Assembly (NCBI GenBank): GCA_028023455.1
Contig: JAQFVV010013087.1
Location: 208,147 to 272,146 of the forward strand
DNA length: 64,000 nucleotides
Direction of reading: 5' to 3'
Origin: Epiperipatus broadwayi
Taxonomy: Eukaryota > Onychophora > Udeonychophora > Euonychophora > Peripatidae
Shown here: positions 25,801-39,479 of the stretch, piece by piece
How the letters are laid out: each line of letters begins with the position of its first letter
How positions within the stretch are numbered: the first letter of the stretch is position 1
Notes under the pieces: generated by a model
Told to the model about the DNA's origin: nothing
Seen by the model: only the letters and a program-made list of their open reading frames with translations
The model's database searches: none
Position numbers and translations under genes: made by a program

Positions 25801-28800
25801 TGTCTAGTGACGCCCTGCTAGACCATATTCACTTGTTATTTATTTAAATATGCACTTGACATCAAAACAAGAGATGAAAGTGAATAAAATCTACTGTCTG
25901 TATACCTGAAAAGATATTTTATTGAGTTACCAGTGTACTCACTCACTAGATTTCCATATACCTGAGTTATAATAGTTTGTTCTGAATAATAATTGCTTAT
26001 AGTTTTCTCTACTTGTTTATTGATGATACAATGCCTGCCTAACCAGGATTTGAAATAGGCCAGACACCTTAAATGACTAGTCTCCAGGCATTATCATCTC
26101 TAATTAATGATATTATGATATCTTTAGAAATCTAATTATAGAAATATGTTTAATTTATTGCTACTCATCATTTGAAAATTTAGTTACTATTATGCTAATA
26201 TCCAGGAGTATATTTCATTTAATCCAATGACCCTTAATGTGATTGATAACCCAATTTATTGTTGTGTGTCTATGCTGCCACTTATATGCCAAAATCCTGT
26301 CTAAAGTTGATCACGAATGTATAAATGATTGTGATAAATAAAAATTTAAAACATTAATAATATATAAATTGCAAGTATATGTATGTTTATAAATTCATTT
26401 TAAAAAATAGATTATAGAAGTCATATTTACAAACACACTGTGATAAATTATTTTAAAACTTAAATAAAAATAATAGATTCATTATTTAAAGTTATTTTGT
26501 TTAGATCTATTTATTTTAGAAATATTACATTTGTAAATATTTGTTTTCATTTAATAAAATAATATTTAACTTTAATTAAATTTAAAGGTTTAGAATTTAA
26601 AAGTAAATAATTTTGTTATTTTACATTTATAAAAATCACACAACAAATTTTATGAAAAAAGTAAATGATGATTGGGAAAAGAACAGTAGGCTTAATTAAT
26701 TAAATTTGGTAAAATACATTAGTGGCTTAAAAAATTGGTCATCAAGATAAACAGCAGATGTCCACTCTGGTATTTTTTTAATTCAAATAAGTTAAAACCA
26801 AATTTTAATCCGAATAACTTAAGAGTAAATGTAATTATAAAATCCCTGTTTTTTGATAGTCGGATAAGATAAGGTTAAGCTTTTGTTTTGGTATCTATTT
26901 TTGTTTCTAGAGTGTTTGCTGCAGGGTAGTTCTATTGTAGCTCCCTTGGTATAAAGAGATCTGATTTTATTAATTATTATTCTGATTTAGATTCAATATT
27001 CTATGCTTTTCTGTTCTTTTCTATTCTGATTCGGTGTTGTTCTAAGTTAGTTAAAATATTGAGATTTTACTTGTTGAATTTTGTTTGAGTTTACTACGTT
27101 GAGAGTTTAATATGACTGAATTAAGTGAAACTCTATATACTGTAATGGTCGAAAAACTTCCACCACCTAAACTGCAAGTCGGATCCAAATTCAGCTGAAC
27201 CAAACTGAATTCAAACCCAGACTCACCAGATCAGATCAATGGATGATCTAAATCGATGGCACAGTGCTATGCGCAAAGGAACTAGATCAATGGTTGGTGA
27301 GGATTAGAGACCCCTGAACTGACACTAATATCGGATAATGAATTAACTAAAAATAATTTTAAATCAAATCATATGTATATGTTCGGGTTGCCAACACAGA
27401 CAGCAAGCCTTAACATTAAATAATTATTTAATAAAAGACTTAAGAAACCAAGTGTGTTAATAAAATATTTAATAATACTAGTAATAGTTTTGTTAAATTT
27501 TAAATGATGATTATATTGATCACTGCTAGCCTTAAACAGAGTTTATAATTATAATAGGGATGGCAGTTCCTATGATATGCCGATAAGTATTATGCAATAT
27601 TATGAAAGTCTATATGTCTATGCCCCCAACAAGAAAATAAAGGCAGATAAAGGTATTCAGTAGTAAAGGAAATTATGATTCTTATTTTATACAGAAGAAT
27701 GTGAAATTTATTTTCACATTCGCAAATCCATTCATGAAGAGCAAGATACATATTTAGGGCATAACTTTAACTTTATTAGAAAACTTATTTAATTTGAGAT
27801 AACTGAGAATTTGTTCGACTTTAATTGAAATCACTTCATCACAAATTACAGGCATGAGATCAGGCTTTATTGGAACAGAGAGGTAATGGTGCTGACAATT
27901 TATGAGCAATAAAATGAACAGGAAAGATAATCGCTGGTTGATGGTTAAAGTAGTATGGCAGCTTGTACTTGAAAAGTATTACTGCCCTTTAAGGAGATGT
28001 GGAACATGGGGAAAGCCAGGGCGAGTTATGACTACAAACCTTTGGTGTTCCGAATATAATATAAGCAGGGGAGGAAGTGCTTTCTTCTTCTATAATTTAG
28101 ATAATAGTAATATTATCACCGACAAGCCTACGGAGTGGAAGATTGCTCTATATCAGCAACGTTCGAAGATGATGAATTGATAGGCACCGTTTGAACAATA
28201 AAACCCAATTTATTATAGAATGCTCTACATGATGACTTGATTAAATTAATTAAAGTCAAACAAGCTTTTAACTAGAACTATTTTAAAAGATTTATAAAAT
28301 CATATTAATTATGCTCCTAATATCATGCCCTTCCTGAATATTAATAGATCGTAAAAACAATTTGAATTAATATATTTAGTTGATTCCTTTATTGACCCTT
28401 TTGCAAAAACATGTTAACATTATATATAAATAAATACATATTGGTGAATACAAGAGGTTAGCTGGGGCATAGTATTAGCCAATTATAAAAATGGTAAACA
28501 TTTAATAATTTTTTTCGACTCTATGATTAATAGAACATATAAATTTAGTTCTAAAGGGCGAGAATTACTATTAGACTTACTATTAGATTTAATATTATAT
28601 TATTTGCATAAAGCAAACGGAACAAAAAAGCTCATTGACTCGAAGGATTATTGGCATATAATTAAAAATAAACAACATTAATAAGTCACACAATAAATAT
28701 ATATAATATAATAAATGAACCACCATTGTAAGAAAGGAAAGTTAAAGACTAGAGGTTGAGAGAATTACTATGAATTTAAAAAGCATAAATAAAACAAAGT

Positions 28801-30813
28801 TTTTTCAAATGAATTAATTTTAATACACATTTATAAAATAAGTTTTTCTTTATGAAAATTAGCATGGATTGAACATATAAAGCCCCTTTGCATCAGAAAT
28901 TTAAGGTTAGTACTAGGGTTTGAAGTGGGCTTATGGCTAGCTGTCATGATGCTAGGATCAAACTCAGATCCAACTGCTTCAATACCAAGAGGCCAAACTT
29001 ACTTTAATTTTCAACAAATTCATAAAATGCCAGCCTTTGCTAATTGTAAGTAGAATGTCTGAGTAGGGCCAACAGGAATACTCTTTTTTTCCTCAGAATA
29101 GCCATCCTGTGGTACATTATACAATCAGAATTTCTGGATTTATTGTAAAGTGTTGCTGCTGATAAATGTATCTAATTTTGTTCTGGAACAAAGAATCTGC
29201 CACATCTGTGTAAATGTTGCCATTTAACTTCCATTACATCTCTCAATTCAGGTCAACAGAAGAAAACAAAATTGTGCATGGACTGTCCAACATATATGAG
29301 GTAACCTCAATTAACCCAAGAGCTCTTGTCTTATATTTATTCCCTTAATTTTAATGTATTTTGAGTAATCACTAAATGCCTACATTTCTATTTCTGTTAT
29401 AAAATGTTTATAATTTAATGTGTGCTTTTTTTTCTATCCTTTGGTTGATGTTATTTATATTTTGCTAACTTATTTTATGTCTTTTATTATGGTAGTTGCT
29501 TAGATAGTCATCAAATGAGGAAATTATTTATTTTCCCTTTTTATTTGTATGCCACCATATTAATGAGACAAATTGTAAACTGACCCCTAATAAGTGTCTT
29601 ATAAAATCACTCGTTCGAGGGCTACTTTACTTCATATTTTATTAATCGTTTAAATAATTGTTTTTTTTATAAAGAGTATGTTTTCATTCTTTTCTTTTAT
29701 ATAATGTTAGGATATATGCGATGTTAGTAAGTGAACTATATGATAGAGAAATGCACAATTATGTATAATCTTATGAATCCCTGCTTAATCATGCATTCCT
29801 ACCCCATTTTTTATTTAAAATAACTTATTTTTTATAATTGTAATTAGAGCATAATTTGTGAACTGTTAAAGTTGAGGTCATGCATGTGCAGACCATCTTA
29901 AAATTATTTAGGAATTGATTGTGTCTTTGCTTAGTTAGTCCTCTCTTTTTATATAATCGTTTATGCATATTATGTTGTGTCTTCCCAGTGTAGTCATACT
30001 GTTTGTTTTGAGGCCTGCTTTGATTTTCACCACAGACTTCTGGCTAAGGTCATTACCTCTTCTTCCTGTAGTTCCCAAATAAAGTATGTGCTATGAAACC
30101 ATACCTGGGAATTTTATGCATGGGTCACTCAGCAATAGAGTTTCATGGTAGGAGGCCAGAGTTGAGCTGATTTGTGATAAAAATTTTCCATGTGATCCAT
30201 GGCAAGAGGCCATCTTGTCTGTTTTATTTGATTACATTATTTTATTTTACAAAACAATGCAGTTTCAAAGTACATCACTCCATCCTGTACATTAAACGTT
30301 CGCTGGTATTATCAATCTTTTTCATATAATTTTAATATCAAATGTTAATATTTCATTCACTTGCCCTCATCTTAATCACTTCTACACCTCAAGCACTGCA
30401 AACATTTGTCCACACTATTCTTGAAGTCAGTATAAGTTCTTTTATCCAATATTAAATGGAGAAATCTAATTGACACAATCACATATTATATTTGCTATGA
30501 GCCTTGTATATTTTTGAAATCAGCCTTACTTCGCCCAACTGTACTTTTTCTTAAGCACATTATTATAATATTATTTTGCATTAACCCGAGGCATAGAGAA
30601 TGTATAAATTAACAAGCCATTAATAAAAACAAAAATGACACTCCATTTAAGGTTGTTTTAAATCTATATTTGGTCATAATAACAGCACAGTCTGGGTTAT
30701 ACAGACAAAGCCATAGTTATAATGTTAAATTAATAAACCTATTGAATTTTAGTAACATTTTTTAAATATATCTATTTATTTTCTGAGATCCACATCATGA
30801 CCTCAGTCTATTT

Positions 30814-30951
<138 letters not shown>

Positions 30952-31403
30952 AACCTAGTGTTATTGACACTTGGTTTACTTGGTATTATTTCTGCAGGAA
31001 AACAATGCTATTCTTTAAAGAAATAAAAAGATAAAATAACAATAGTAATAATTGATTAATAAAGTATGCTATTCACTCACTTTGGCATGTTTTGGGTGAA
31101 TAACTAATAGATTTAATAACTCAATGTCCTTTTAAAGAGAGAACATGAATAATTTAATTGAGATATTAATAATTAGAGCAAATTAATATGGTATAAAAGC
31201 TAAACAGTAATTGATTTTGGATGGATAGAGGGGAGAGTGGATGAGTGTCTTATCATAAAGCACAATAACTTCTGGTAATTTCTTTTTGTAAAAAAAAAAA
31301 AAAGAAAGAAAAAAAATATATAATGTTTAAAGAATTATACATCACTGATTGTTAATTTAATGTATTTATTATTAAAACATGTTGCCCTGTGGGTATAAAA
31401 GAT

Positions 31404-31477
31404 TGGGGGCCTTGGGGGGGGGGGAAAGAAAAAAAAAAAAAAAAAAAAAAGGGAGGAAGGGGGGGGGGGTTTTTTTA
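31404..31477. repeat. G-tract and poly-A low-complexity block
   Basis: GGGGG, then eleven G, about 24 A with one G, GGGAGGAAGG and ten G, then T7. It could form a G-quadruplex on the plus strand. Similar in style to the block at 2505-2880 and could be a consensus artefact. Confidence 0.75.
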
Positions 31478-34400
31478 TATTGTCAAATTACTTTGTAATC
31501 CAGGTAAATAATACTAAAACTATATGATTGTAATGGGTTTTTCCTTTCTTTTGTTTATGTTATAATCAAATGATTATTTTTCTGGAAAAGGTCGCTAAAA
31601 AAAAAAAAAACAACAACAAAACGAAACAACCAATTTCATAATCAAGATCTTTTTTTTTTTTGGAAAAATATAGTCTGCTTTTAGTTTTCAAGGAAGGAAC
31701 AGTGCTGAAATTTGGTAACTCAATTTTTTCATTTTTATTTTGCAAAAATAAATGTAATGAAAGTAAAATTTTAATAATATAATGTGTGGCTAAATTTTTT
31801 TGATGAGATATCCTGATTTTCTTTGCCATCTACCTATTTAAAGACCTTTTATACTTAAAAGTTTATTGTCTCGCGCTAAAGTTCAAAATGACAGATGTAA
31901 CTAAAAGAGTCACGAAAAATTATATTATATCTAAATTAAGGAAAAGAAGCGATTTCCAAGAAAAAATTAATTATTTATTAACTTTATGTCATTTATTGAT
32001 ATTTTCTTGGTATAGAAAGAAAAAAAAATAATTGAAAGAAATATTTTGAAACCAAGGAAAATCAACTAGAAACATTTTCAAGCTCTTTCTCAATATTGTC
32101 TGCCTTTACAAGTAATGTAGTTACATACGTTAAAATATGTTTTATTCCCCAAGAATTGTCTGGAAATAATAATAATGATAAATAAGATTAAATTATGCAC
32201 CTGTATATTTTAAAAAAAAAAAAAAATATAAAAAAAATATAAACTTTCTCAGAGTAAATATAGGAAAAGTTATATAGGGGCATTCTTACGGAGAAGTTAC
32301 CATTAAAAAAATTTATAATTCCTAAAGTATGAACAAAACCAAATATCTTAGTGACTTAATGATAAAAATAAATGATATATTATATTATACATCAGTTGGA
32401 ATTATTAAAACTTCCTGTACACGTAAATTGACTGCAGTTATTATCATAATAACCTCTCGGAAAATTGCGCATTTTCGTCCATAAGTAAGCTAGCTAATAA
32501 GTATACGTATCGTCAATAATATTGTGTATGTTTATCGTCTATCGTCAATGTTCGTTATGTTAGAATATGTATATTTTATTTTCTTGGATCCCAAAATTGT
32601 AGTAGTTTAATTCAAGTAAGAATTAATCTTCAATTCTGCTATATATTTCTTTACCTAATTTATTAAACGCACAAAATAAGAGAAAACTTTTATTTAAAGG
32701 AAATAATACCATGCGTTTATTGTTTTTAAACTTGCTTCATGAAATATGACTGGATAAAGCTCTTCACCTGGACCAATTGCTCAACAGAAAACATTTTCTA
32801 ATGAGAGAGTATGCACTTGTTAATTAATGATTGTTTAAAACTAAGTCATAAATAATATGTATTTTTTTTTGTTATATCACATAGGTTAAAGTCTGTATAG
32901 TCAAGTGATATTTAATAGCCTTGTAATAACAAAGGTATGTTTTAATATAATTATTATAGGTTAAGTTGATATTTAACACGAAAGAAAAAAAAAACTATAA
33001 AATATGTTTTAATTATTACATACCATTGTAGGTAGAAATTTTGTATGTTAGATACGTAAAAGAAAAATATTTAGATATTTAAGGGGTGAAATAAATATTG
33101 AAAATTATCAGAAGTAACTAAAAAAAATGCTATAACAAAATATTTCTTGTTAAAGTTTTGAAACGAATTTATACTGTATTAATTAAGTAATTTATTCCTA
33201 ATTATTCTTAAATAACACATCCATTTTATTTAGTTTAAGATAGTATGCTACCAACTATCTTTGAATGTTCCTTTATTAAAATTAAAATTATTATACTTTT
33301 ATTCTATGATGTCCATTGATTTCAGATGTTGATCAAAGTATACATGGTAACATAAGTTTATTATAATCAGTGTATTTACTTATCCTGCCCAGATATAGCA
33401 TTGGTATATGCTTAATATTCGCATAGGTAATAATTATAATGTATTTATTTTGTGGGATGAAAAATGATCTCCCCAAAAGCTTTGTTTTCCATGAGAGGAA
33501 GATTTTAAATATAATGTTCAGGTATGTTTATAGCCCAAGTGATCGATTCTCATAGATAGGACGATCAAGAATTTATCTAGCATTTAGTATGCTTCATTCA
33601 TTTAAATCCCAGGAGAGGATTGTATTTGGTGTGTGTTCGTTCTATGCCCAAGTAAGAGGCAAGAAACCACCAAAATATTTTAATGTAGTAGATTACTTTA
33701 CAAACCTTTGTGGTTATTCCATATTCCTCATGTGAAAATAAAGATAGCTCCACCATGGAAGGTGTTGATTATTGTGCTTAATTTTGAAAGTTCAGGCAAG
33801 ATAAAGGTTATATTGGAGGTGTTAGTTCCTCAAGATCCACTTTAGTATAAATCGTGCGTTAGTAACTAAGATCAATATCTGTATTGTGCTGCTAAATATT
33901 GCTAGTATTTGACAAGTAAATCAATGGAGAAAGTAATTAAAATTGCATAATTTAAAACGCTTATTTACTGAAGGAATATTCAAATGCAATATTTAATTCT
34001 GGTTAGTAATTAAATAATACTCATATTTAAAATTATACGTATGAATAAAATTTATATAATAACTTAAGTTAGCATTAAGTTAAATGTAAGATGGTAAGTG
34101 TAACTTCTGATAACTGGCCTATAATTAGAATAGGTTATCCCATTAAAGACCATAAATAAAGTAAATGTATTAGAAATAAATTTAATATTTTGTGTATTGC
34201 ATATGATGGGATTAATCATTTTTAAAAAAACAAAAAAAAAATAGTTAGTCAATAATTGTGAATAAAAGCTTCTACAAGGTTACCAAAATGTAATAAACAA
34301 TGTATTGGTAATGAAATGTACTTTTAGTTAATCAATCCATATGATTGCATACAGGGGAAGTAGTAATCTCTAGTCCATAACCAAAAGTGTATACAGATTA

Positions 34401-35407
34401 ATGTCAGTTATATTTTATATTTTTGTATTACTATGGGATTATTGAATAAATCTTTATATATATTTTTTTTTTTTGTGATAATAATAAATTATAGTCTTGT
34501 TAAAATTTGTTGTAGATTCATTTTTTTGTTTTTATATGCTAAATATAAGTGTTTGCACAATATTTGCAAAACCTTTTCTTGAGTCCGAAATCATTCCAAA
34601 TTCTTAAAAACTTAATATACCAGATAAATAAAGTTAAGCAGATCGGAATATGTCATTATATTTTACTTTAATGATAATTATTTATGGAGTTGAAAACTTA
34701 AGACTAAACATTCACCTTTGTATAAAAAAAAATGAATTTATTCCCAAACCATTAACTTTGGTTGCACATTATTCCATTCCCATTTAGTTAAATTGTCTAA
34801 GTAATAAATCTTAGTTATATTATTGTGTTGTCATGGATGATGGAAGGACACAAAAAGCACCCTTGTCTTTTTATTATTCTGACTGAGATTCTGAAAAAAA
34901 AAAGGCTGTGTTATTCAAAATTATATGTCATTATTGAATAGAATTATCATCTCTTTAAATAATATAGCAGTGGATATGAGAGATGAAGAGACATTGAATT
35001 TGAGTAAATAAAATGTTTCCTATAGCCGACTAGAATGCCAGTCATATGCGACAACACAATACTGCTGAGCATTTCCTTACATGAAACAAAGAACCCTGAG
35101 AATTATATTATTATAATTATTCTTTAAATTAATAAGTGATCAATTATTGTTGTTATTACAATCGTGGCATGGCTTAAGAGAATTGAATGTACAATTGTAT
35201 TATATGAAAGGTATTTTAAATCATATTGAAAAATTAATGGATATGTTGCTTTATTTTGGTTGCCTTAACAACAACCAGAAAAATTAGTGTCACGGGTGCA
35301 AATAAATAAAATAAAATTATTACTAATAAAAATATTGGGTTAGAAATAATATAAATTTCTAATAAATAAATTTAAAATAAAATAAACTAATTAAAATTAT
35401 TAGGTTA

Positions 35408-35408
<1 letters not shown>

Positions 35409-35475
<67 letters not shown>
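35409..35475. repeat. (AT)n microsatellite
   Basis: Pure AT repeat that abuts the first unit of the 405-bp array without any spacer. Confidence 0.97.
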
Positions 35476-35478
<3 letters not shown>

Positions 35479-35552
35479 CAACAGATGGCGTTTTACCAAA
35501 AACACCATCAAAGCGTGTTTGTTTACATAAACATCAGAGTAAGCATTCACTA

Positions 35553-35632
35553 CCTCTTTCATTAGATCCACCTTCAGATCATGATTTCAAGCTGATTTTG
35601 CTACCATCACTGAAGGACAGGAAATAAGAAAC
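35553..35632 (-). ncRNA. hammerhead ribozyme, array unit 1 (core mutated)
   Basis: Same position as the others, but the minus strand reads GUGAUGG in place of CUGAUGA. GAAAU and the AUC cleavage triplet (35577) remain. It should be inactive. Confidence 0.6.
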
Positions 35633-35955
35633 TAGATCTAAACACTAATCTCTGAGCGTTAATGAAACATTTTCTATTGAGCTTGCAAGCGTGAAGTTTT
35701 TAGACATGTAGTGTCTTCAAAATCAGCATAGCAAGCCAGATAGGGATATAGGTCTGATATCAGTTCAGTATCTCCACATAGTATAAGCCTCTGTGATATT
35801 TATCATTGCAAGAAAAAATTTCAGATGTATTTATGCAAAACAAAAAAGCAAGTTAAACTTGCCAAAACTTGTATTTATGATCAACAGATGGCGTTTTCTT
35901 AAAAACACTGTCAAAGCATGTGTGTTTACATAAACATGAGAGTAAACATTCACTA

Positions 35956-36036
35956 ACTCTTTCATTAATTCCACCTTCAGATTATGATTTCAAGCTGATT
36001 TTGCTATCATCAGGGAAAGACAGGAAATAAGAAACT
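35956..36036 (-). ncRNA. hammerhead ribozyme, array unit 2
   Basis: CUGAUGA at 36013-36007 and GAAAU are intact; predicted cleavage nucleotide at 35980. Helix I next to the core has a C-U mismatch and a G-U pair, and helix III reads AUCAUAAU, so it is weakened. Confidence 0.6.
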
Positions 36037-36370
36037 AGATCTAAAAATTAAACTCTGAGAGTTTATGAAACAATTTCTATTCAGCTTGCAAGCGTGAATT
36101 TTCTAGACATGTAATGTATTCAAAATCAGCATAGCAAGCCAGATAGCTATACGGGTCTGATATCAGCTCAGTATCTCCACATAGTAAAGCCTCTGCAATA
36201 TATATATATATATATCATTGCAAGAAAAAACTTCAAAGGTACATTTATGAAAAACAAAAAAGCAAGTTAAACTTGCCAATGCTTGTATTTATTATCAACA
36301 GATGGCGTTTTATCAAAAACAAAGTCAAAGCATGTTTGTTTACATAAACATCAGATTAAGCATTCACTAC

Positions 36371-36450
36371 CTCTTTCGTTAGTTCCACCTTCAGATCATG
36401 ATTTCTAGTTGATTTTCCTATCATCAGTGAAGGACAGGAAATAAGAAACT
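36371..36450 (-). ncRNA. hammerhead ribozyme, array unit 3
   Basis: Best copy. CUGAUGA at 36427-36421; helix II is UAG paired with CUA, including the position next to the core; GAAA follows. Helix III is the palindrome AUCAUGAU, then C at 36394 as the predicted cleavage nucleotide. Helix I pairs CCUUCA with UGAAGG and, across a small loop, UUCC with GGAA, then UUA with UAA and UUU with GAA. All core residues are present. Confidence 0.75.
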
Positions 36451-36773
36451 AGATCTAAACATTAAACTCTGAGCATTTATGAAACAATTTCTATTCAGCT
36501 TGCAAGTATTAATTTTTTAGACACATAATGTCTTCAAAATCAGCATAGCAAGCCAGATAGCTATATGGGTCTGATATCAGTTCAGTATCTCCATGTAGTA
36601 GAAGCCTCTGCAATATATATCATTGCAAGAAAAAACTTCAAAGATACATTTATAAAAAACAGAAAAGCAAGTTAAACTTGCCAATGCTTGTATTTATGAG
36701 TAACAGATGGTGTTTTACCAAATCACCATCAAAATGTGTTTGTTTACATAAACGTCAGAGTAAGCATTCACTA

Positions 36774-36853
36774 CCTCTTTCGTTAGTTCCACTTTATATC
36801 ATGATTCCAAGCTGATTTTGCTATCATCAGTGAAGGTCAGGAAATAAGAAACT
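36774..36853 (-). ncRNA. hammerhead ribozyme, array unit 4 (core mutated)
   Basis: CUGAUGA is intact at 36830-36824 but GAAA is changed to GGAA, and the cleavage triplet is AUA (36797). It is probably inactive. Confidence 0.6.
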
Positions 36854-37179
36854 AGACCTAAACACTAAACTCTGAGCATTTATGAAACAATTTCTATTCA
36901 GCTTGCAAGCATGAATCTATTAGACATGTAATGTCTTCAATATCAGCATAGCAAGCCAGATAGCTATATGGGTCTTATATCAGTTTAGTATCTCCACATA
37001 GTAGAAGCCTCTGCAATATATATCATTGCAAGAAAAAACTTCAAAGGTACATTTATGAAAAACAAAAAAAGCAAGTTAAACTTGCCAATTCTTGTTTTTA
37101 TGATCAACAGATGGTGTTTTACCAAAAACACCATCAAAGCATGTTTGTTTACATTAACGTCAGAGTAAGCATTCACTAC

Positions 37180-37259
37180 CTCTTCCATTAGATCCAACTT
37201 CAGATCATGATTTCAAGCTGATTTTGCTATCATCAGTGAAGGACAGGAAATAAGAAACT
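37180..37259 (-). ncRNA. hammerhead ribozyme, array unit 5
   Basis: CUGAUGA at 37236-37230, helix II AGC/GCU with a U-U pair next to the core, GAAA at 37214-37211, palindromic AUCAUGAU, cleavage nucleotide at 37203. Helix I pairs CUUCA with UGAAG. The core is intact. Confidence 0.7.
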
Positions 37260-37581
37260 AGACCTAAACACTAAACTCTGAGCATTTATGAAACAATTTC
37301 TATTATGCTTGCAAGCGTTAATTTTTTAGACACATAATGTCTTCAAAATCAGTATAGCAAGCCAAATAGCTATATGGGTCTGATATCAGTTCAGTATCTC
37401 CACATAATAGAAGCCTCTGCAATATATATTATTGCAAGAAAAAAACTTCAAAGGTACATTTATGAAAAACAAAAAAGAAAGTTAAACTTGCCAATGCTTG
37501 TAATTATGATAAACAGATGGCGTTTTACAAACACTGTCAAAGCATGTTTGTTTACATAAATGTCAGAGTAAGCATTCACTA

Positions 37582-37662
37582 CCTCTTTCATTAGTTCCAC
37601 TTTCAGATCATGATTTCAAGCTGATTTTGCTATCATCAGTGAAGGACAGGAAATAAGAAACT
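37582..37662 (-). ncRNA. hammerhead ribozyme, array unit 6
   Basis: CUGAUGA at 37639-37633, GAAA intact, AUCAUGAU helix III, cleavage nucleotide at 37606. Helix I has UUCA/UGAA next to the core, then one mismatch. The core is intact although the unit itself is truncated. Confidence 0.7.
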
Positions 37663-37736
37663 AGATCTAAACACTAAACTCTGAGCATTTATAAAACAAT
37701 TTCTAATCAGCTTGCAAGCATGATTTTTTTAGAAAT

Positions 37737-38994
37737 GCATAACACAGTCACATTTTCATATCATGGCCCAACTTGACTGCTAGTTCAAGCTCCTACTATC
37801 CAAACTCTTTATTTGTTTCAGAGTAAACCCCAGGCTCCAGCTAGTGTCACAACTAACAGGTTTGGACAGTAGGCCCATAATCCAGTGTTCAAAAAATCCC
37901 TTAACTAGCTCAGCTACTTGTAATCCTTAACAAATTATTGATTTAATTAGTGGCAAAAGAATTGACTGACAAAATTAATTTTAAGTGTAAAAGACAATTT
38001 GGTTTATTTAACATTTAGAATACCAATTATAAATATTTTATAAATCTTATTTAAATGAACAACAGCTTATCATCATTTCAGGCTCAGACATAGAGAATAG
38101 CAATATAATATAGCAAAGAAATAGTATTTGACATTTAAATACAATGAAATCAATATATACTAACGCATGAACACACACAACATTTAAACACACACATTAA
38201 TCATTCATTTATGCACGCTATTGAGTTCATATTACTTGACTCTCGGAGGCTTTATGAATGTGATGGCTAATTTATAAATGAGAATAAGAAAATATTATTA
38301 TCTAGGATTTTAGAATGTGGATTCTTCTTGCGGTTTGCTGCTTCTAAAGAAAAATTTCTAACCGGTTATATTTGAAGTTTCTTGAGGAGTTTTAATGCTT
38401 ATTCATTGGTATTATTCTTGGAGACAGTTAAACATTGACATCAATTCTTCATGTTGTTATGCAAGCATTTTCTATTCTGGGCAGATTGTTGTTTTACTGG
38501 AACCCAGGCTGGGAGAAAGTTTATGTTCCTGATGGTTTTAACACTGCATTATTGACTGATTTAATCTCAACTGCTCAATATCAACTCCACAATATAAACT
38601 GTTTTCTAAACTGGTTCTCAAATGCCACTGATTGTCCGATAAAAAAATAACTATTTATACATAAGACATGTTGTCATTTTGATATCCTCCAGCTATATGT
38701 TGTTGAAATTCCTTCCTTGTTTTAATTGCATTCCCTTGAGATACACTTTTAATCCTGTTGTTGGAGATATTAATTAGCAGCCATGCAAATGTAGTGTTGT
38801 TGTTTTTGTTTAACTTAATAGCCATTGCTGTGTTTTTTTTTATTGATAATTTTCTATACAATTTTTTAATATTTTCTATGTATACCTTTATAATATTTAC
38901 AATCGCACATATACATTTTACTAACAAATGCATATTAGTTCATCATTTACGCACATATATAATTTAATATCAATATTATTTAGTTATTAAGATG
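37737..38994 (-). repeat. LTR-like direct repeat, copy A (3' side of minus element)
   Basis: About 1.25 kb aligning with 42076-43342 in the same orientation, nearly 90 percent identical by eye. Shared landmarks include TCATGGCCCA, ATTTGTTTCAGAGTAA, GATATTAATTAGCAGCCATGC and TCAATATATACTAAC. The purine-rich minus-strand sequence AAGGTGAAGAAAAAAGA lies directly next to its inner end (38995-39011), as a polypurine tract should in an LTR element transcribed from the minus strand. The 71-codon frame at 38435-38650 is not preserved in copy B. Confidence 0.65.
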
Positions 38995-39011
38995 TCTTTT
39001 TTCTTCACCTT
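38995..39011 (-). other. candidate polypurine tract
   Basis: On the minus strand this is AAGGTGAAGAAAAAAGA, directly upstream of the LTR-like copy A. Position and composition fit a plus-strand primer site for an LTR retrotransposon. Confidence 0.45.
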
Positions 39012-39479
39012 AAATAAAGAGAGATTTATATTTTTAATCTTTAAGTTATAATTCAATTAATAATAATAAAGAAAACGTTTTAACTGCTTTTATAAAACAT
39101 TTAACTTGATGCTTCTAAAGCAAACCCCATCCCCCTTCTAATTTATTAATTGTAACTTTTATTTCAACTATTAATAATAGAAAAACTCTTTGCCTTCTAA
39201 TTTTACATTTTGGAAACAAACTGCAATTAAAAAAAAAGTCTTAAATTTTTACATACTATTTCTTTTAATGAAATAATTTTATTTTAATAATTTTTACACA
39301 AAATTATTATGTGCCAACACAATGTTGGTACATTTCACTGCCCTCTGTTTGAGAGTAAAATGTGTCATTTTGAGCATTTTATTTCTGACAACTTTAATTC
39401 TTTATTATCTTAATTTATTTATTATTTTTCTAAGTTTACTTTCTAATATCTGACACGTTACATGCTAAGGGCAATCTTC

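Larger units (their letters stand above)
35476..37738 (-). repeat. 405-bp tandem repeat array with hammerheads (retrozyme-like)
   Basis: Units start at 35476, 35879, 36293, 36698, 37102 and 37508 (the last about 230 bp). Spacing is 403-414 bp; the longer one is explained by an extra TA run near 36199-36213. Units look about 90 percent identical. Each has, on the minus strand, a hammerhead ribozyme region, so a multi-unit transcript would be cut into about 405-nt RNAs. Every unit also has the palindrome GCAAGTT-A-AACTTGC. The architecture (small tandem units, type I hammerhead with palindromic helix III, no ORF) is that of metazoan retrozymes. Frames of 62-70 codons recurring on the minus strand are not conserved across units. 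The array ends abruptly at the LTR-like repeat starting at 37737. Confidence 0.85.

Noticed and set aside
27902-28180. 92-codon plus frame in a GC-richer patch
   Set aside because: Could be part of an old transposon, but no motif allows a name; left as unassigned.
35359-37559. Minus-strand frames (VVNAYSDV, NKHALMVFLVK) recurring in the array
   Set aside because: They recur because the DNA repeats, are interrupted differently in each unit, and overlap the ribozyme. No coding signature.
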